Notes under the pieces: generated by a model
What the model saw: the letters and a program-made list of their open reading frames with translations, nothing else
Told to the model about the DNA's origin: nothing
Database searches by the model: none
Made by a program: the position numbers and the translations under genes
Origin: Gorillibacterium massiliense
Lineage (GTDB): Bacteria; Bacillota; Bacilli; Paenibacillales; NBRC-103111
NCBI RefSeq assembly: GCF_000455485.1
Contig: NZ_CBQR020000031.1
Span: 1-59,262, forward strand
DNA length: 59,262 nt
Reading direction: 5' to 3'
In this document: positions 45,201 to 54,174 of the stretch, one piece after another
Position numbering within the stretch: position 1 is the first letter of the stretch
Layout: every line of letters starts with the position of its first letter

Positions 45201-46032
45201 CATATTGGAGCAATGATTGTTTGCTGCTCTCATCCCAGTTGACATAGAAGCCGTACACTTCCTGCTTGCTCGGTGCGGAGGGGGTTGTTTTGATCTTGGT
45301 ATTGCGATGCTTGCGAAAATCCAGTTGGAAAGTCGGATGCTTTCTGTCCTCATCTTTCAGTTGTTGAATGAGTTGTTTTTCGCTAAGCTTCTCGTCAATA
45401 GTGCGGGAACCGGATGCCAGGCGGCCTTTGCCGAGGCTCAAATTCGGCAGCAGCGCGGTAGAACTGATACTGGCGCTAAAGACGAGCACGATGATGATCG
45501 TGATGCTGATGCCGAGCAGCACCAACCGCCGGAGCAACGGCCAGCGTCGGCCGGCCGGATCACGGAAGACGTAATCTTTTGCGACAGGCGCGGCTTTGCG
45601 CGGCAGGTTGAACAGCATGAGGAAGAACGGAAATGCTACGACCGCTAGAAGCGCGCCGACAGCCAAACTGCCGATCCAATAGGTTGACCCGCCGAGCGCC
45701 CATTTCTCCAGGCTGCGAACGGTGGGGATCAGGGATGAATCAAGCTGCGCCTCATGACCGAACAATCGCTCTCCAAACGAGTAGGACAATAGATGAAAAT
45801 ACGGCACAAGCATGGTTATGGAGAGGCCGAGCAGAAGAGCGAGCAGGTTCAGCTGCAAAAACAGGGAGACAAGGAAAAGCAGCGCGAACCGATAATTGCC
45901 TAACGGCAGCATGCCGATGAAGAGGCCCAGGGAACCTGCTGCGGCGCCTCGTAGATTATAGAGGGAGGCGAACAAGGAGGCGGCCAGTCGGGCGGTTGAC
46001 GTCACTGCCCAACGCTTGATCTTCTGGATCAT
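42271..46032 (-). CDS. Fusion of GH18 hydrolase, polysaccharide deacetylase and GT2 synthase
   Basis: A 1253-aa membrane protein. In order: a DUF2062-like membrane region and further TMs (1-210), a GH18 domain (about 255-560; VYGFYVNWDE, NGINVDFEDM with the catalytic Glu), a NodB/CE4 deacetylase (about 625-830; TFDDGPND, NHTFTHP, RPPY), a TM (about 850), a GT2 synthase (about 890-1120; VIAAYNEE, DDGS, DADT, EDADLT, QRFRW) and C-terminal TMs. The GT2 part resembles poly-N-acetylglucosamine synthases, so the chain could make, de-N-acetylate and trim an aminosugar polymer. ATG 46032 has only a weak AGGCG site. Each domain is clear; the product is inferred. Confidence 0.9.
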   Translation of the reverse strand: MIQKIKRWAVTSTARLAASLFASLYNLRGAAAGSLGLFIGMLPLGNYRFALLFLVSLFLQLNLLALLLGLSITMLVPYFHLLSYSFGERLFGHEAQLDSSLIPTVRSLEKWALGGSTYWIGSLAVGALLAVVAFPFFLMLFNLPRKAAPVAKDYVFRDPAGRRWPLLRRLVLLGISITIIIVLVFSASISSTALLPNLSLGKGRLASGSRTIDEKLSEKQLIQQLKDEDRKHPTFQLDFRKHRNTKIKTTPSAPSKQEVYGFYVNWDESSKQSLLQYGKMITTLLPEWMHLKSDFSIDDQTDPNILRIAKSQHLTVEPLLNNFSNNRWDGETLHALLQSPDKQTRLIETLLANIKAANENGINVDFEDMATDDQDLLTAFMEKLTEAFHASGLIVTEDVPADDHAFDYGALAKIADRLIVMMYDEHSESGTAGPIASSNWFEQSLNQLDIPPDKMVVSLGSYGYDWTEGSSDPADSMTFGDIIELAQQSKLSIHWDDEGDNPYLRYKESGDTHIIWFLDAATFYNQLKTVQENGFRGVAVWRLGSEDPGIWKLLDSPSPGADALSTVYNASPVHYSGEGEILRINSSSSDGKRQVEMDQEGYVADETYTTYPIPYEIQRFGKPKNKQVVLTFDDGPNDTYTPEILDILKRYGIKAAFFVVGENAEMHPDLITRIYREGHELGNHTFTHPNVATISALRTRMELNATQRLIEEITGHSMTFFRPPYVADAEPSTPSELLPIIRAQDIGYTMAGELIDPEDWARPSTGEIVRRVLSQLHEGNVILLHDAGGNRSETVEALPQIIEAIQKMGYTFTTLSALIGKTRTDTMPAVSIQDVAFMNYDRTVFNWLENWNLILQGVFYCAIGIGILRVLLLGWLSWRHKRASRPSEIDNDYKPAVSVVIAAYNEEAVICKTIGSILDSDYPHLEIIVIDDGSTDETSKVVEERFSENDRVRLIRKANGGKASAVNAGFREASGTIIVAFDADTLISSDAISLLVSRFRDEKVAAVSGNVRIGNTGNLLTIWQHIEYVTGFNLERRAFDRLNCISVVPGAIGAWRKSAVIEAGLYSEDTLAEDADLTLSLLTAGYRVYYEERALAYTEAPEDVRSLSKQRFRWTYGTLQCLWKHRKSLFNRRQPALGFIGMPNMWLFQYVYSVLSPVIDLLFIFSLFGRSSEPVILFYISFFLLDLSVAYYAFRLERINPRPLVWLFLQRIVYRQLMTYVILKSIFAAIRGSSVGWNKIKRKGNARMQKSEQ

Positions 46033-46170
46033 AACTATACGCCTCGTTTGATAGAAAGTGGGGATCAGGCCAACTATAGCATGCGGTTTTGAAGAAGATC
46101 AACGGAGGGAAATCTTATCTTTTTCTTAAAACTTTCCAACTGATTCATGTGAGATGCCTTATCGTTCCCC

Positions 46171-47427
46171 TCAAGCGGACATCTTGTCAGCCGCTGTATG
46201 CCCCGCCTTGCTGCCGCGCAGCTGCTGTCCCCGGTGGAAGAAGGGAAACGCCGCAAAAGCAAGCACCATCAGAACCCCAAAGATCAACGCGCCTTGATCG
46301 AAGCCCAGCGTTTTCAAAAGATAACCGCCCAACCAGGCACTAAGGCTTTGGCCGATGAAGGCGAAGCCGCCGGCTCCGAAATAGGCTCCTCGCAGGTGAT
46401 CCGGAGCGATCTCACCGATCAGCACGTCGCCGATAACGAAACAAAGGATTTCGCCGCTGGTAAACACCGCGATAGACAGCACCAGCAGGATGATCGAGTG
46501 GAAGGCGCCTAAACCGAACAGGCCGAGTCCAAATAACAGGCATCCGAGCTTCAGCGCCGTGCTGGACGAATACCGCTTCATCAACCTGCTTAAAGGATAT
46601 TGCAGCACCAGTACGGAGAGGGTATTCGCCACGAACAGGATGGAGTATACGTTTACCCGGTCATGGCCGATAAACTGGGACACGGTGGTGTCGAGATGAG
46701 AGTAGGCTCCAGCGACAAATGTATTGCCCAGAAGAAAGTACAGAAACACTTTGTCGGCAAAAATGATTTTCAGCATGCTGCGGAAGGAAACGGCTTCAGA
46801 TTGCCCTTTTGGCTGAGCCGAGTGGAGGTGATCTTTGAACCTTGCCCCGAAATAGATTAACAGCAAAGCGAATAAGCCGTAGATTGCCGCACTGAGCAGA
46901 AACGGCAGCATCGAATCCGTCCCGCCGACCCCTAGCTTAAGTCCGATCAAAGGTCCGATGGCACCGCCGATATTAATGGCGAAATACCGCGCGTTAAACG
47001 CGTCGCTGCGTTTTTCTTCGGGAGTGACGTCAGCCAGAAGCGCCCGGGCCGCCGGTTCGAAGATGTTGCGGAAGAGCCCGTTCATGGCGCTGAGCAGGAA
47101 AAATTGCCACGTATCAACGGCAAAGGCGAACCCGACAAAGACGAAGGCCCAAAGCATAATCGAAGAGATCATGACCGGGAAACGCCCAAGTCGATCGGAC
47201 AAAGCGCCGCCGACGAAACTGCTGAGGGTCCCGACAAACAGGCTGATGCCAAGGATGGCCCCGATGGTAGCCGGATCGATGCCTTTTACTTTTCCCAAAT
47301 AGATGCCGAGAAAAGGAATCGTCATGAAGAACCCCGTACGAGCCAAAAACGTTCCGATAATCACGATCCATGCTACCGGATGAAAGCCGGTTCCTGTACG
47401 AAGAGATCGTTTGGTTAAACTTATCAT
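46171..47427 (-). CDS. MFS transporter divergent from an SgrR-like regulator
   Basis: A 418-aa, 12-TM major facilitator protein with motif A GGALSDRLGRFPVMI and a related pattern in the second half. It resembles multidrug or sugar-efflux MFS proteins and is a paralogue in style of the gene at 16678. ATG 47427 has GGGGAGGG upstream. It lies back to back with the SgrR-like gene, the same arrangement as E. coli sgrR with the sugar-efflux gene setA, so it is a likely target of that regulator; the substrate is unknown. Confidence 0.84.
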   Translation of the reverse strand: MISLTKRSLRTGTGFHPVAWIVIIGTFLARTGFFMTIPFLGIYLGKVKGIDPATIGAILGISLFVGTLSSFVGGALSDRLGRFPVMISSIMLWAFVFVGFAFAVDTWQFFLLSAMNGLFRNIFEPAARALLADVTPEEKRSDAFNARYFAINIGGAIGPLIGLKLGVGGTDSMLPFLLSAAIYGLFALLLIYFGARFKDHLHSAQPKGQSEAVSFRSMLKIIFADKVFLYFLLGNTFVAGAYSHLDTTVSQFIGHDRVNVYSILFVANTLSVLVLQYPLSRLMKRYSSSTALKLGCLLFGLGLFGLGAFHSIILLVLSIAVFTSGEILCFVIGDVLIGEIAPDHLRGAYFGAGGFAFIGQSLSAWLGGYLLKTLGFDQGALIFGVLMVLAFAAFPFFHRGQQLRGSKAGHTAADKMSA

Positions 47428-47568
47428 GAAACAGCCCTCCCCTATGGTAGTTGCGGCAATCCGCCGCCATGGATATGATTATAGCTTCTCGAAAGGGGAA
47501 GAAAAGTGTACAATTCGCCTAAAGGTGTTCCCCTTTTATTGGGCAACGAGGCTAGGGAGGTTTAGGGC

Positions 47569-49416
47569 ATGCTTGCTGCAACTTTGCGGTTTATGGAACT
47601 GAATGTTCATTTTGCGGAAAAGGAAACGGGGAAGCCTTTCCCCGTTACGATATCCCAATTGGCAGAAGTCTGGCACTGTACGCCACGTTATGTCAAGCAG
47701 GTGATCCATCATCTTCGGGATATGGGGTGGATCGATTGGGAGGCTGGGCAGGGGAGGGGAAATCCTTCGGTTTTGACGCTCAAGACCGATCGGGATGATC
47801 TGCTTCTGGATGAGGCCAAACAGCGGATTGAACAAGGGCAGGTGCAGGAGGCGATGGAACTCTTGAACCGATTCGGGACAGGGTTTGTCAGGGAACGGTT
47901 CATGGGCTGGCTGTCGGAAGGTATGGGTTTTAGCAACAAAACCGTGTCGGATAAGCTCCAGGATACGTTACGTCTGCCGGTGTACCGGACTATTCAAACC
48001 TTAGACCCCGCCCGGGTCTATTACGGCTTTGATTCTCACTTAGCCAGTCAAATATTCAATACCCTCGTCAAATACGACAGGGACAGCCGGCTCATCCAGC
48101 CCTGCATCGCCCATTCTTGGGAGCAAGACGCGAGCGGTAAAGTCTGGACCTTTCATTTGAAAAAGGGCATCTCATTCCATCACGGACGCGAATTGACTGC
48201 GGAGGATGCCGTGTTTTCCCTGGAACGCATTCGTCTAGGCGCAGATCGGTTCGAATCGTCCTGGATGTTTCGGGACGTGGTGAAGATGGAAGGCGTCGAT
48301 GAAAAGACATTGCGGATATTTTTGCGAGAGCCGAACTTCTTGTTTTTGCGCTTTCTGAGCACGGTTCAAACCGGCATTCTTCCTGCCGATCTGGTGGAAG
48401 GAGATGAGAGGACATTCTGGGACAATCCCTCGGGTACCGGTCCGTTCCGGTTGTCACGATTGAACCAAGGAATTTGCGTCATGGAGGCGTTTCGCGATCA
48501 TTTTCAAGGGAGACCGCAGCTGGACCGGGTAGAAATCCTGCTGTTTCCCGATCTAGACGAAGGTTCCTTGAAAGAGCCGGACTGGACCTCGGTCATGTCC
48601 TGTCAAGGCGATGCCCGCGTAGCGCGATCCGACTTTCTCATAAAAGATGGCGAAGACTGCGAATGGTGCAAAGAGGAGACTTACTTTGCCTGCAGCAGCA
48701 TGCTTGTTTTCAATCAGCAGAAAAAAGGGCCGCAGAACGACCCGCTATTCCGGGAGGCGCTGCACCAAATCATCGACAGGAAGCGGTTGATCGCAGAGCT
48801 GGGGGAGGACCGGATTTATCCGGCATACGGCTTTCGCTCCCATCCGGAGGAAGGCTTCCCAAAGGATGCGGAAGAGGAAAACTACCTTTCTCGGGATGAA
48901 ATTCGCAATCTTCTGGCGGCTAGCCATAATGATGGCGAGCCGTTCCATCTATCGGCTAACGATTTCCACAAGGGGGATGCCTTTTGGATTGAACGACAGC
49001 TGAAGGAATATGGTATCAACATGAGCATTACACTGGAGAATTACGAGAATCAGGAGAAACCGGGCGGATTCCAATATGATGGCCGCATATACGGGGTTTC
49101 GCTGCAAGCCGATGAGGTCGGTGAGTTGGAAGTGTATTTGCAAAACAATTATTTCTTTCCCGCTTATGACGGAGAGATGGCGGAGAAGGTTTGGGAAACA
49201 GCCGAGGCAGTATACCGGGAACCGGACGAAAAAAAGCGCAAAGCCCATCTGAAAGGGTTAGAAAGCCGAATCCGGCGCGAGAACCGCGTCTTGTTTCTGG
49301 CCCACAAAAAGAGCAGCACCGCTTTCCATAAGTCAGTCCGCGGCGTGAACATCAATGAATTCGGTTGGCTGGACTTCGACAAAATCTGGTTTCATCCGTC
49401 TCAGAGAAAATCCTGA
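47569..49416 (+). CDS. SgrR-like regulator: HTH plus solute-binding domain
   Basis: A 615-aa cytoplasmic protein with no signal peptide. The N-terminal winged HTH of SgrR_N type (about 1-115) includes TISQLAEVWHCTPRYVKQVIHHLRDMGWIDWEAGQGRGNPS. It is followed by an ABC extracellular-binding-protein family 5 domain (about 145-560; VYYGFDSHLASQIFNTLVKYD, WTFHLKKGISFHHGRELTAEDAVFSLERI). Such proteins are transcription factors that sense a small solute through the binding-protein fold. ATG 47569 follows GGGAGG by 8 bases. It is divergent from an MFS gene, its probable target. Confidence 0.9.
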   Translation: MLAATLRFMELNVHFAEKETGKPFPVTISQLAEVWHCTPRYVKQVIHHLRDMGWIDWEAGQGRGNPSVLTLKTDRDDLLLDEAKQRIEQGQVQEAMELLNRFGTGFVRERFMGWLSEGMGFSNKTVSDKLQDTLRLPVYRTIQTLDPARVYYGFDSHLASQIFNTLVKYDRDSRLIQPCIAHSWEQDASGKVWTFHLKKGISFHHGRELTAEDAVFSLERIRLGADRFESSWMFRDVVKMEGVDEKTLRIFLREPNFLFLRFLSTVQTGILPADLVEGDERTFWDNPSGTGPFRLSRLNQGICVMEAFRDHFQGRPQLDRVEILLFPDLDEGSLKEPDWTSVMSCQGDARVARSDFLIKDGEDCEWCKEETYFACSSMLVFNQQKKGPQNDPLFREALHQIIDRKRLIAELGEDRIYPAYGFRSHPEEGFPKDAEEENYLSRDEIRNLLAASHNDGEPFHLSANDFHKGDAFWIERQLKEYGINMSITLENYENQEKPGGFQYDGRIYGVSLQADEVGELEVYLQNNYFFPAYDGEMAEKVWETAEAVYREPDEKKRKAHLKGLESRIRRENRVLFLAHKKSSTAFHKSVRGVNINEFGWLDFDKIWFHPSQRKS

Positions 49417-49588
49417 GTGATTAGTTCGGCGCACACCTATGTCACGAATGCTCCTTCGTTAAGTGTGATGACGAATCCTACGATTTGACCGCGTCATCCT
49501 GGCCGAATTCGTCATAGACAACGAGTGAGGAGTGTTTTATTTTTAGGGAATAGGTTCCAATTACGACTCGTTCGGGGGGGCAGGCGGA

Positions 49589-51220
49589 ATGGTTCAAGTG
49601 CTGGTCGTAGATGACGAAGCGATTGTCTGTCAGGGGATCAAGGAATTGCTGGAAGCGTCGGAGCTGGGAATCTCGCAAGTGTTGACAGCCTGTAACGGCT
49701 ACGAGGCGCTGGATTACATCCGGATGGAACATATCGATCTCGTGCTAACGGATATTCAGATGGACGGCATGAACGGGATCGAGCTGATGGAATCGATCAT
49801 GTCTGAGAAGCCGGACATTCCCGTCATCGTCATAACCGCCCACGATGAGTTCGAATACGCGCAGCGATGCATTCGGCTCGGCGCGCGAGACTTCCTGATC
49901 AAGCCAGTCATGCTTTCACAATTGCTTTCTGTCGTCAGCCGGGAGCTGTCTCAGCGCCATGAGAAGTACAGACTGGTGCTCGAGGAGTCGCTGAAGCTGA
50001 AGTTTTCCATGACCGCCATGCTGAGCTTGCGTTCCTACATTCTGAACGAGCTCATCTCGGAGCCGCTCGCCCACGCGGACGATTATCGGACGATCTTAGA
50101 GCAGTTGGAGCTATCCTTGACCGGTCCGTATTATTCAATATTCGCGCTGGAGCTGCAGTGGGAAGATGCCGAGGCGCGGCCGGAACAGGTTCGCACGCTG
50201 CGGGACCGCAATTTGCTCAAGTACGCAGCAGTCAACATAATCGAAGAGACGTTGGCGAAGTGGCGTGCTCTGGCATTCTACGGCGCCGGCAGCCGAATCG
50301 TGGCGATCATACAGGCGACGGAAGCCGACGACTCGGACCAGTTCTCCGACAGTGCCGCCAAGCTGAACATGCTAGGGAGAATGTTAACCGATAACATCCG
50401 ACTGTACCTGCATATCCCCGCAGCCGTAGGCATCAGCCCGCTGCAGCGGGGTACCGAATCGCTGACAGACGGCTACCGCAGAGCTACGGAAGCCGTTAAG
50501 CGATCCGGACTGTATCCGCACCATCATGTGTTTTACTCTGAAGACTTCCTGAAGCCCGGCTCCGGCGACCTGATCAACTGGCAGGAAAAGACGGACCGCT
50601 TCGTGCAGATCATACAGACGCGAAAGCTCGACTCGGAAAGCCGCCAGGCTGCCGTGAGTCTGCTAAACGATGACCTCGCGCCATTGTTCGGCAGCAGTGA
50701 GGCTTCTTCCGTCCTGGTGTTCAGCATCGCCTATCGGGTATACGCGGCTCTCATCACGCGTATGGATCGCATCGGCGACCGCTGCGCCGCCCTCGATCCG
50801 CTAGCTTTTTTCGGCGGAAGCCCTTCCGGCAGCGAGTCGAAAACGCGATTAAGCGAATTTTTGTCGCTGGCCGCCGATCTGCTCCAGATTTCCCTCGCCG
50901 ATCAGGACGAAGCGCTGGTGGAGCAAGCCATCGGCTACATTCGCGCTAGCTTTAGGCAGAAAGGCTTGAAAATTCAGGATATCGCCAGTCACGTCTTTAT
51001 CAGCCCCAACTACTTGAGCTATTTGTTCAAGCAGCACAAGAGCGCGACGATCTGGGAGTTCGTCACCAAGCTTCGCATGGAGGAAGCTCGTCATTTGCTG
51101 TTGAATACGAACAAGAAACGATACGAGATCGCTGAAGAAGTCGGCTACGAATCACCCGAGCATTTCAGTCGCGTGTTCAAGCGGTTTTTCGGGGAGAGCC
51201 CGAATATGCTGCGCAGCTGA
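49589..51220 (+). CDS. YesN-type response regulator with AraC output domain
   Basis: A 543-aa response regulator. The receiver domain (1-125) has the acidic pair VDDE and phospho-acceptor Asp55 in LVLTDIQMDG, with Lys in IKPV. A long middle region without a firm family assignment follows (about 130-430), and the AraC HTH pair is at the C-terminus (about 440-543; IQDIASHVFISPNYLSYLFKQH, RYEIAEEVGYESPEHFSRVFKRFFGESP). It pairs with the kinase 30 bases downstream and probably activates the following ABC importer and glycoside hydrolase genes. The gene has higher GC than the region to its left. Confidence 0.93.
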   Translation: MVQVLVVDDEAIVCQGIKELLEASELGISQVLTACNGYEALDYIRMEHIDLVLTDIQMDGMNGIELMESIMSEKPDIPVIVITAHDEFEYAQRCIRLGARDFLIKPVMLSQLLSVVSRELSQRHEKYRLVLEESLKLKFSMTAMLSLRSYILNELISEPLAHADDYRTILEQLELSLTGPYYSIFALELQWEDAEARPEQVRTLRDRNLLKYAAVNIIEETLAKWRALAFYGAGSRIVAIIQATEADDSDQFSDSAAKLNMLGRMLTDNIRLYLHIPAAVGISPLQRGTESLTDGYRRATEAVKRSGLYPHHHVFYSEDFLKPGSGDLINWQEKTDRFVQIIQTRKLDSESRQAAVSLLNDDLAPLFGSSEASSVLVFSIAYRVYAALITRMDRIGDRCAALDPLAFFGGSPSGSESKTRLSEFLSLAADLLQISLADQDEALVEQAIGYIRASFRQKGLKIQDIASHVFISPNYLSYLFKQHKSATIWEFVTKLRMEEARHLLLNTNKKRYEIAEEVGYESPEHFSRVFKRFFGESPNMLRS

Positions 51221-51250
51221 CAAGCCCATTCGAAGGAAGGAGGGAAGCGG

Positions 51251-53029
51251 TTGTTCCGTTGGATCCGGTGGAATCGCTTAACGAACAAAGCCATCCTTTT
51301 CGTCGTCTTTTTACTCCTCGTTCCGATGCTGTTGATCTTCTTGTTCGCTTCGCACCAAGCGTCTCGATCGATTCAGGAGCAGGCGGGTAAGGCGTTCCTG
51401 GAGCTGAATCGGCAAAACCACGCGACGCTTGACCGGATTCTCGATGCCGTCGACCAGAAGACGGTGGACATCATGAACTCGGCGATGGTGCAGCAGTGGA
51501 ATGCGCCCGCCGCGGAGGTGACCGACCACGAGCGCGTGAAGCAGTATACGGATCTCGAAAGGATGCTCGAGAACGACTCCGGTGCCGTCAAATATTCGAT
51601 CTTCCTGCTGACGGATCACCCGGAGGCTTATTACTTTGCGCCTTCGTCTGACTTGTCGTCGTCAGGCGTTTTTTTTATTCGCGATCCGAAGGATATCCCT
51701 TGGCTTGACACGGTCATGCGCAGGAATGGGGGAGGGTTGCTAACGGTAATCGAAAAATTCGGCTTCAACCCGAAGCCCCAGCGAACCGTTGCCTATATGC
51801 GCAGCATCGTGCACCTGGACGATGGCAGCAAGACGTTCGGCATCGTCGTGGCGACGGAAATCGAAAGCGCCTTTCAAGCGGAGCTAAACGCTCTCTCCCT
51901 GCCGGATAGCTCAAGAATTTTCCTGACGGATGCCGATGGAATGACGCTGGCCGGCTCCGCCGAGCCTGGCAGTTCGTTCGCGCTGCCGAACGAGAGGGCG
52001 CTCAACACGCCGCTCGTGAAAGCGTACGGTAGCGACCTATTCGTCTACCATGTTAGCCCGAACTATTCGAGCAAACTCATCTTCCAGATCCCGCTGCATT
52101 CGCTGCTCGGCGCTTATTACGAGGTGCAGCGCATTATTCAGGTCGTCGCCGCATGTTATTTTCTCGCCGTGCTGATCTTTCTCGTCTATTTGGTCAATTC
52201 CGTCTTCCGGCCTCTGCTGCGGCTGACGGGCTTGACGCGCTCTTACGAACCCGGCAAGGAAATGGCTCACAACGGCGAGTTCCACCGGCAGGACGAGATC
52301 GGGCTGCTCTATCGGTCGTTCTATAGGATGACGGACCGGCTCAATGAAATGATTTGGGAGAAATACGTGCTGGAGTTGAAGCAGAAGGAATCCGAGTTGA
52401 TGATGCTGCACTCGCAGATCACCCCTCACCTGCTGTACAATTCTCTCGATTCCATCTACTGGCAAGCGATACGGGGCGGTTTTCCGGAATTGGCGGAGAT
52501 GGTTCGGGACCTGTCCACCTTGCTTAGAATCGGTTTGAGCCGGGGCAAAGAGATCATCACGATACGCGAAGAGCTGAGTCACGTCGAGGCTTATCTCCAT
52601 CTGCAGGAAAAAAGGTACCGACAGTCGTTCCAAGCGCATATTGCCGTGGAGGAGGGGGCGCGGGAGTGTCTGCTGCCGAAGGTCATTCTCCAGCCACTGG
52701 TCGAGAACAGCATTTTGCACGGCGTCGGCAAGATGGACGGTGAAGGCATGATCTGGATCGACATCCGCGCTGACGAACGGGAGCTGGTCATTACCATCGA
52801 AGATAACGGGTATCGCCAACCCAATCTGGCCAAAATCTTTGCCCTGTTGGCCGGCACGGCCGCGCCCGACGAAGGCTTCGGAATCCGCAATGTGCACAAG
52901 CGCATCCAGCTGCGATTCGGATTGGAATATGGCCTTGCATATGCCGAGCGCGAGGAGGGAGGGCTTCGGGCGACGATCCGGATGCCCGCCATCCGTTCCG
53001 CGGAGCAGCTCGCCGCCTACACCGCCTGA
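51251..53029 (+). CDS. YesM-type sensor histidine kinase
   Basis: A 592-aa kinase of the LytS/YesM class. There is a first TM (about residues 14-34), an extracellular sensor region of cache type (about 40-285), a second TM (about 293-315), a HAMP-like linker, then His_kinase with the phospho-acceptor His in QITPHLLYNSLDSIYWQ (about residue 391), followed by an HATPase domain (VENSILHGVG, IEDNGYRQ, GFGIRNVHKRI). It senses an extracellular cue, probably an oligosaccharide or its binding protein. TTG 51251 is used with GGAGGG about 8 bases upstream. A terminator follows. Confidence 0.92.
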   Translation: MFRWIRWNRLTNKAILFVVFLLLVPMLLIFLFASHQASRSIQEQAGKAFLELNRQNHATLDRILDAVDQKTVDIMNSAMVQQWNAPAAEVTDHERVKQYTDLERMLENDSGAVKYSIFLLTDHPEAYYFAPSSDLSSSGVFFIRDPKDIPWLDTVMRRNGGGLLTVIEKFGFNPKPQRTVAYMRSIVHLDDGSKTFGIVVATEIESAFQAELNALSLPDSSRIFLTDADGMTLAGSAEPGSSFALPNERALNTPLVKAYGSDLFVYHVSPNYSSKLIFQIPLHSLLGAYYEVQRIIQVVAACYFLAVLIFLVYLVNSVFRPLLRLTGLTRSYEPGKEMAHNGEFHRQDEIGLLYRSFYRMTDRLNEMIWEKYVLELKQKESELMMLHSQITPHLLYNSLDSIYWQAIRGGFPELAEMVRDLSTLLRIGLSRGKEIITIREELSHVEAYLHLQEKRYRQSFQAHIAVEEGARECLLPKVILQPLVENSILHGVGKMDGEGMIWIDIRADERELVITIEDNGYRQPNLAKIFALLAGTAAPDEGFGIRNVHKRIQLRFGLEYGLAYAEREEGGLRATIRMPAIRSAEQLAAYTA

Positions 53030-53042
53030 TCCTTCGACCCAG

Positions 53043-53064
53043 CCGCCGAAATCGGCGGTTTTTT
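53043..53064 (+). terminator. Terminator after yesM-like gene
   Basis: CCGCCGA (53043-53049) pairs with TCGGCGG (53052-53058) before T6, separating the two-component genes from the ABC operon. Confidence 0.85.
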
Positions 53065-53256
53065 CTCTACATAAGAATTTATAAGTTTGCCTCGATAAAT
53101 AGCCTTATTCCGCTAGGGTAAACTCCGCCCGTCCATCAAGGACGCGTCAGTCGTTTATCCCTGTAGTATCCATCATCATGATCGGAGAACCCGTCATCGA
53201 TGCGCCGTCTAAGTGGACCTATACTGAGGGTACTTCGTATAGGGGAGGGCACGAAA

Positions 53257-54174
53257 GTGAGTGAGTTGTCGGAAGTCGTCAGAGCGCCTACCAGCCGGCC
53301 GATGCGGCGGCGATTGGGGCGCGGGTATATGGGTGGCGTGCTATTTTTGCTGCCGGCCATCGTCGTATTCGGCTTATTCTTATGGACGCCGATCGTCAAA
53401 GGCATTATCTACAGTTTCATGAGCATCGATTTTGTGAACGGCAATCGGTTTATCGGCTGGACCAATTATCGCGAGGTGCTGGCTGTCAGCGATCTGGGCA
53501 TCGCCGTGCGGAACACCTTGTATTACATGGTCCTCGGCGTTTTAATCGGATTCTGGGTGCCCAGCCTTGTCGCCATTGCCCTCTCTGAGTTGAGACGAAT
53601 GCAGGGAATGATGCGGTTGTTCGTCTATTTGCCGCACATCGTCCCCGCCGTCGTACTGTACGGGATGTGGCAGTGGATGTACGATCCCCTCGGCCCGGTC
53701 AACCAGATTTTGTCCTGGTTCGGAGCGCATCCGGTCATGTGGTTGACCGACAAACACGCAGCGATGGTATCAATCGTCATCGCGGAGACGTGGCAGGGCT
53801 TCGGACAAGCGACGCTGATCTATTTGGCCGCGATCGTCGGCATCCCGAAGGATCTGTACGAGGCGGCGGAGATGGACGGCGCCGGGGTGTGGCAGCGGAT
53901 CCGCTACATTACGATACCGGGCATTCGTCACGTGTACGCGCTCTTGTTCATGCTGCAGTTGATCGGCACCAGCCAAGGGTATCAGACCCATATCGCTTTG
54001 ACGGCCGGCGGGCCTAACAAGGCGACGCTGACTTACATGTACCAGATCATTAACGAAGCGTTCACTAACTTGAATTACGGCAAGGCATCGGCAATGGGCG
54101 TTCTCATGTTCGCCGTGCTCACGGTCCTGTCGATCGGCGTGTACGCTTTCCAAGGAAGGGGGAGCCAGACATGA
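53257..54174 (+). CDS. Sugar ABC transporter permease (MalF/UgpA-like)
   Basis: A 305-aa inner-membrane permease with six hydrophobic segments, FLLPAIVVFGLFLWTPIVKGI at the start, and the EAA loop EAAEMDGAGVWQRIRYITIPGI that docks the ATPase. It forms the channel of a carbohydrate importer together with the next permease. GTG 53257 is chosen because GGGGAGG lies 8 bases upstream; the open frame back to 53200 reads through likely leader. The operon has no ATPase gene, so a shared MsmX-type ATPase elsewhere probably energises it. Confidence 0.91.
   Translation: MSELSEVVRAPTSRPMRRRLGRGYMGGVLFLLPAIVVFGLFLWTPIVKGIIYSFMSIDFVNGNRFIGWTNYREVLAVSDLGIAVRNTLYYMVLGVLIGFWVPSLVAIALSELRRMQGMMRLFVYLPHIVPAVVLYGMWQWMYDPLGPVNQILSWFGAHPVMWLTDKHAAMVSIVIAETWQGFGQATLIYLAAIVGIPKDLYEAAEMDGAGVWQRIRYITIPGIRHVYALLFMLQLIGTSQGYQTHIALTAGGPNKATLTYMYQIINEAFTNLNYGKASAMGVLMFAVLTVLSIGVYAFQGRGSQT

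Noticed and set aside
47428-47568. An SgrS-like small RNA gene between the SgrR-like and MFS genes
   Set aside because: No terminator hairpin with T-run or convincing separate promoter is visible in the 140-base gap.
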